A DNA stretch of 47,124 nt, taken from Betaproteobacteria bacterium. GTDB lineage: Bacteria > Pseudomonadota > Gammaproteobacteria > Burkholderiales > Casimicrobiaceae. Numbering within the stretch: position 1 is the stretch's first letter; the number at the start of each line of letters is the position of its first letter. A program made the translations under genes and the position numbers. Of the stretch, positions 45,901 to 47,124 are shown one piece after another. The notes under the pieces were generated by a model. That model worked only from the letters and a program-made list of their open reading frames with translations. It searched no databases and was not told where the DNA came from. The DNA is taken from positions 1 through 47,124 of the forward strand of contig VBCY01000118.1 of NCBI GenBank assembly GCA_005882995.1, written 5' to 3'.

Positions 45901-47124
45901 ATGGCTCGACTACTCTCGGTGAACGTCGGACTCCCGCGCGACGTCGAGTGGAAGGGTCGCACGGTCCACACCGCGATCTGGAAGGCTCCCGTGCGCAGCC
46001 GCTGCCGCGTGGCCCGGTTGAATCTCGACGGAGACGGTCAAGGCGACCTGGCCGGGCACGGGGGCGAGCAGCGCGCCGTGTTCGTCTATCAGATCGAGTC
46101 GTATCGCTATTGGCAGGAGCAGCTGAAGCGGACCGACTTCGTCCTCGGACAGTTCGGCGAGAACTTCACGATCGAAGGATTGCCCGACGATGCCGTGTGC
46201 ATCGGCGACCGTTATCAGATCGGCAGCGCGCTGTTCGAGGTCACGCAACCTCGCGTTACCTGCTATCGCGTCGGCATTCGGATGAACGAATCCCGGATGC
46301 CGGCATTGCTGACATCGAGCGGACGACCGGGGTTCTACTTCCGCGTGCTGCAGGAAGGCGAGGTCGGCCCCGGCGACGAAATCGTAAAGGTGGGAGAGGC
46401 GGAAGAGCGAATGACTGTCGCAGAGATCAACGCGCTCCTTTATTCGCCCAATCATGCGCGCGATCGACTGGAGCGCGCCTTGGTGATCGAGTCGCTTTCG
46501 CCCGGATGGCGCTCGTCGTTTGAGGCGTTACTGCAGAGCCAAACAACTGCCGTGGGAAGTGGCAACGCGGGGCTCGCGCCGGCAGCAGCTGCGCATCCGG
46601 CTGCACCGGGATTTCGGCCGCTCGCGGTGACCGCGATCGATCAGGAGTCCGGGGACGTCCTCTCGCTGACGATGCAGAACCCGGACGGTCAGCCGCTACC
46701 AACCGCTCTGCCGGGGCAGTACGTCGTCCTGCATCTTCCGCAGACCACAGGCGGCGCGTCGCTTTTTCGCAGCTACTCGCTCTCGGGTGCCCTATCGACC
46801 GACCGCTATCGAATCAGCGTGAAGGTCGAGCCGAATGGGGCGGCTGGAACTTACCTGCGGGAGCATGTGCGTGTGGGCGATGCTCTCGACGTCAGCTCGC
46901 CGCGTGGAAGCTTCATTCTGCAATCCGGAGAGCGGCCGGTGGTGCTACTCAGTGCGGGAATCGGGGCGACGCCTGTTCTGGCGATGCTGTACGCCCTGGC
47001 GGCTGTCCGCTCCACACGCCAGGTCTTGTGGCTGCACGCCGCTCGTGATCGGCAGCATCATCCATTCGCCGCCGAAGTCCGCCGCCTCATGCTCGCGCTC
47101 ACGCACGGCCGCAGCTATGTTTGT
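45901..47124 (+). CDS. MOSC domain / ferredoxin-reductase-like oxidoreductase (3' truncated)
   Basis: At least 408 residues, running off the right edge. The ATG at 45901 has GGAG 4 bases upstream and gives a start typical of the family (ARLLSVNVGLPRDVEWKGR). A MOSC domain follows (LAGHGGEQRAVFVYQIESY, GQFGENFTIEGLPDDAVCIG, and VTQPRVTCYRVGIRM with its conserved Cys). An Ala/Gly linker leads to an FAD/NAD(P)-binding reductase module: LFRSYSLSGA is the flavin-binding motif and VVLLSAGIGATPVLAML the nucleotide-binding loop. A C-terminal ferredoxin domain may follow outside the window. MOSC domains handle sulfur or molybdenum-cofactor chemistry; the actual reaction is unknown. Confidence 0.88.
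   Translation, partial: MARLLSVNVGLPRDVEWKGRTVHTAIWKAPVRSRCRVARLNLDGDGQGDLAGHGGEQRAVFVYQIESYRYWQEQLKRTDFVLGQFGENFTIEGLPDDAVCIGDRYQIGSALFEVTQPRVTCYRVGIRMNESRMPALLTSSGRPGFYFRVLQEGEVGPGDEIVKVGEAEERMTVAEINALLYSPNHARDRLERALVIESLSPGWRSSFEALLQSQTTAVGSGNAGLAPAAAAHPAAPGFRPLAVTAIDQESGDVLSLTMQNPDGQPLPTALPGQYVVLHLPQTTGGASLFRSYSLSGALSTDRYRISVKVEPNGAAGTYLREHVRVGDALDVSSPRGSFILQSGERPVVLLSAGIGATPVLAMLYALAAVRSTRQVLWLHAARDRQHHPFAAEVRRLMLALTHGRSYVC

Noticed and set aside
45590-45922. 110-codon Ser/Ala/Arg-rich frame
   Set aside because: It is a shifted frame over the DUF427 domain, which has the recognisable sequence.

Overview
The window is GC-rich chromosomal DNA, most likely from a betaproteobacterium. The gene neighbourhoods support this: lptD-surA divergent from amgK-murU; glnA, a DUF4124 protein and ntrBC together; accB-accC-prmA followed by a zinc-ribbon/DUF3426 protein; and ahcY, a small holin-like membrane protein and metF, led by an S-adenosylhomocysteine riboswitch. 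I cannot name a genus. Genes are tightly packed, mostly with Shine-Dalgarno sites, and I see no tRNA, rRNA, CRISPR array, prophage or complete transposase gene.

Layout. 1-4900: end of an unknown gene, then (minus strand) lptD, surA and a SAM methyltransferase. 4953-9403: amgK and murU (cell-wall sugar recycling), oligopeptidase A, and a DUF4124/glutaredoxin-like secreted protein. 9404-12598: an AlgI/AlgJ-like O-acetylation pair embedded in GC-rich intergenic repeats, including a 68-bp repeat present on both sides of the pair. 12599-17585: the nitrogen-control block ntrC, ntrB, DUF4124 protein and glnA, with a predicted sigma-54 promoter. 17586-26954: rhodanese, zinc-ribbon protein, prmA, accC, accB, a TlpA-like thioredoxin, a stand-alone DsbD alpha domain, cutA, fxsA, lgt, ilvD and an unknown lipoprotein. 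26959-30060: a small palindromic element, then metF, the holin-like gene and ahcY with its riboswitch. 30220-39383: a four-gene MdtABC-type RND efflux operon with its outer-membrane factor. 39390-43148: a HEXXH protein, mnmC, a second palindromic element and a pirin. 43220-47124: metK, a Sua5-type threonylcarbamoyl-AMP synthase, a truncated DUF427 domain and the start of a MOSC/ferredoxin-reductase-like oxidoreductase that runs off the window.

How the genes fit together. lptD, surA and lgt serve envelope assembly. amgK and murU feed recycled N-acetylmuramate back to UDP-MurNAc. glnA and ntrBC form the nitrogen-assimilation circuit. metF, ahcY and metK cover three steps of the methionine/SAM cycle, with ahcY apparently controlled by SAH through the riboswitch.

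Most of the window is ordinary core genome. The unusual features are non-coding or junctional: two unrelated MITE-like elements sitting exactly at stop codons, the hairpin repeats around the acyltransferase pair, the lone DsbD alpha domain, and the in-frame DUF427 remnant before the MOSC oxidoreductase. I did not find convincing evidence of a wholly new defence or metabolic system.
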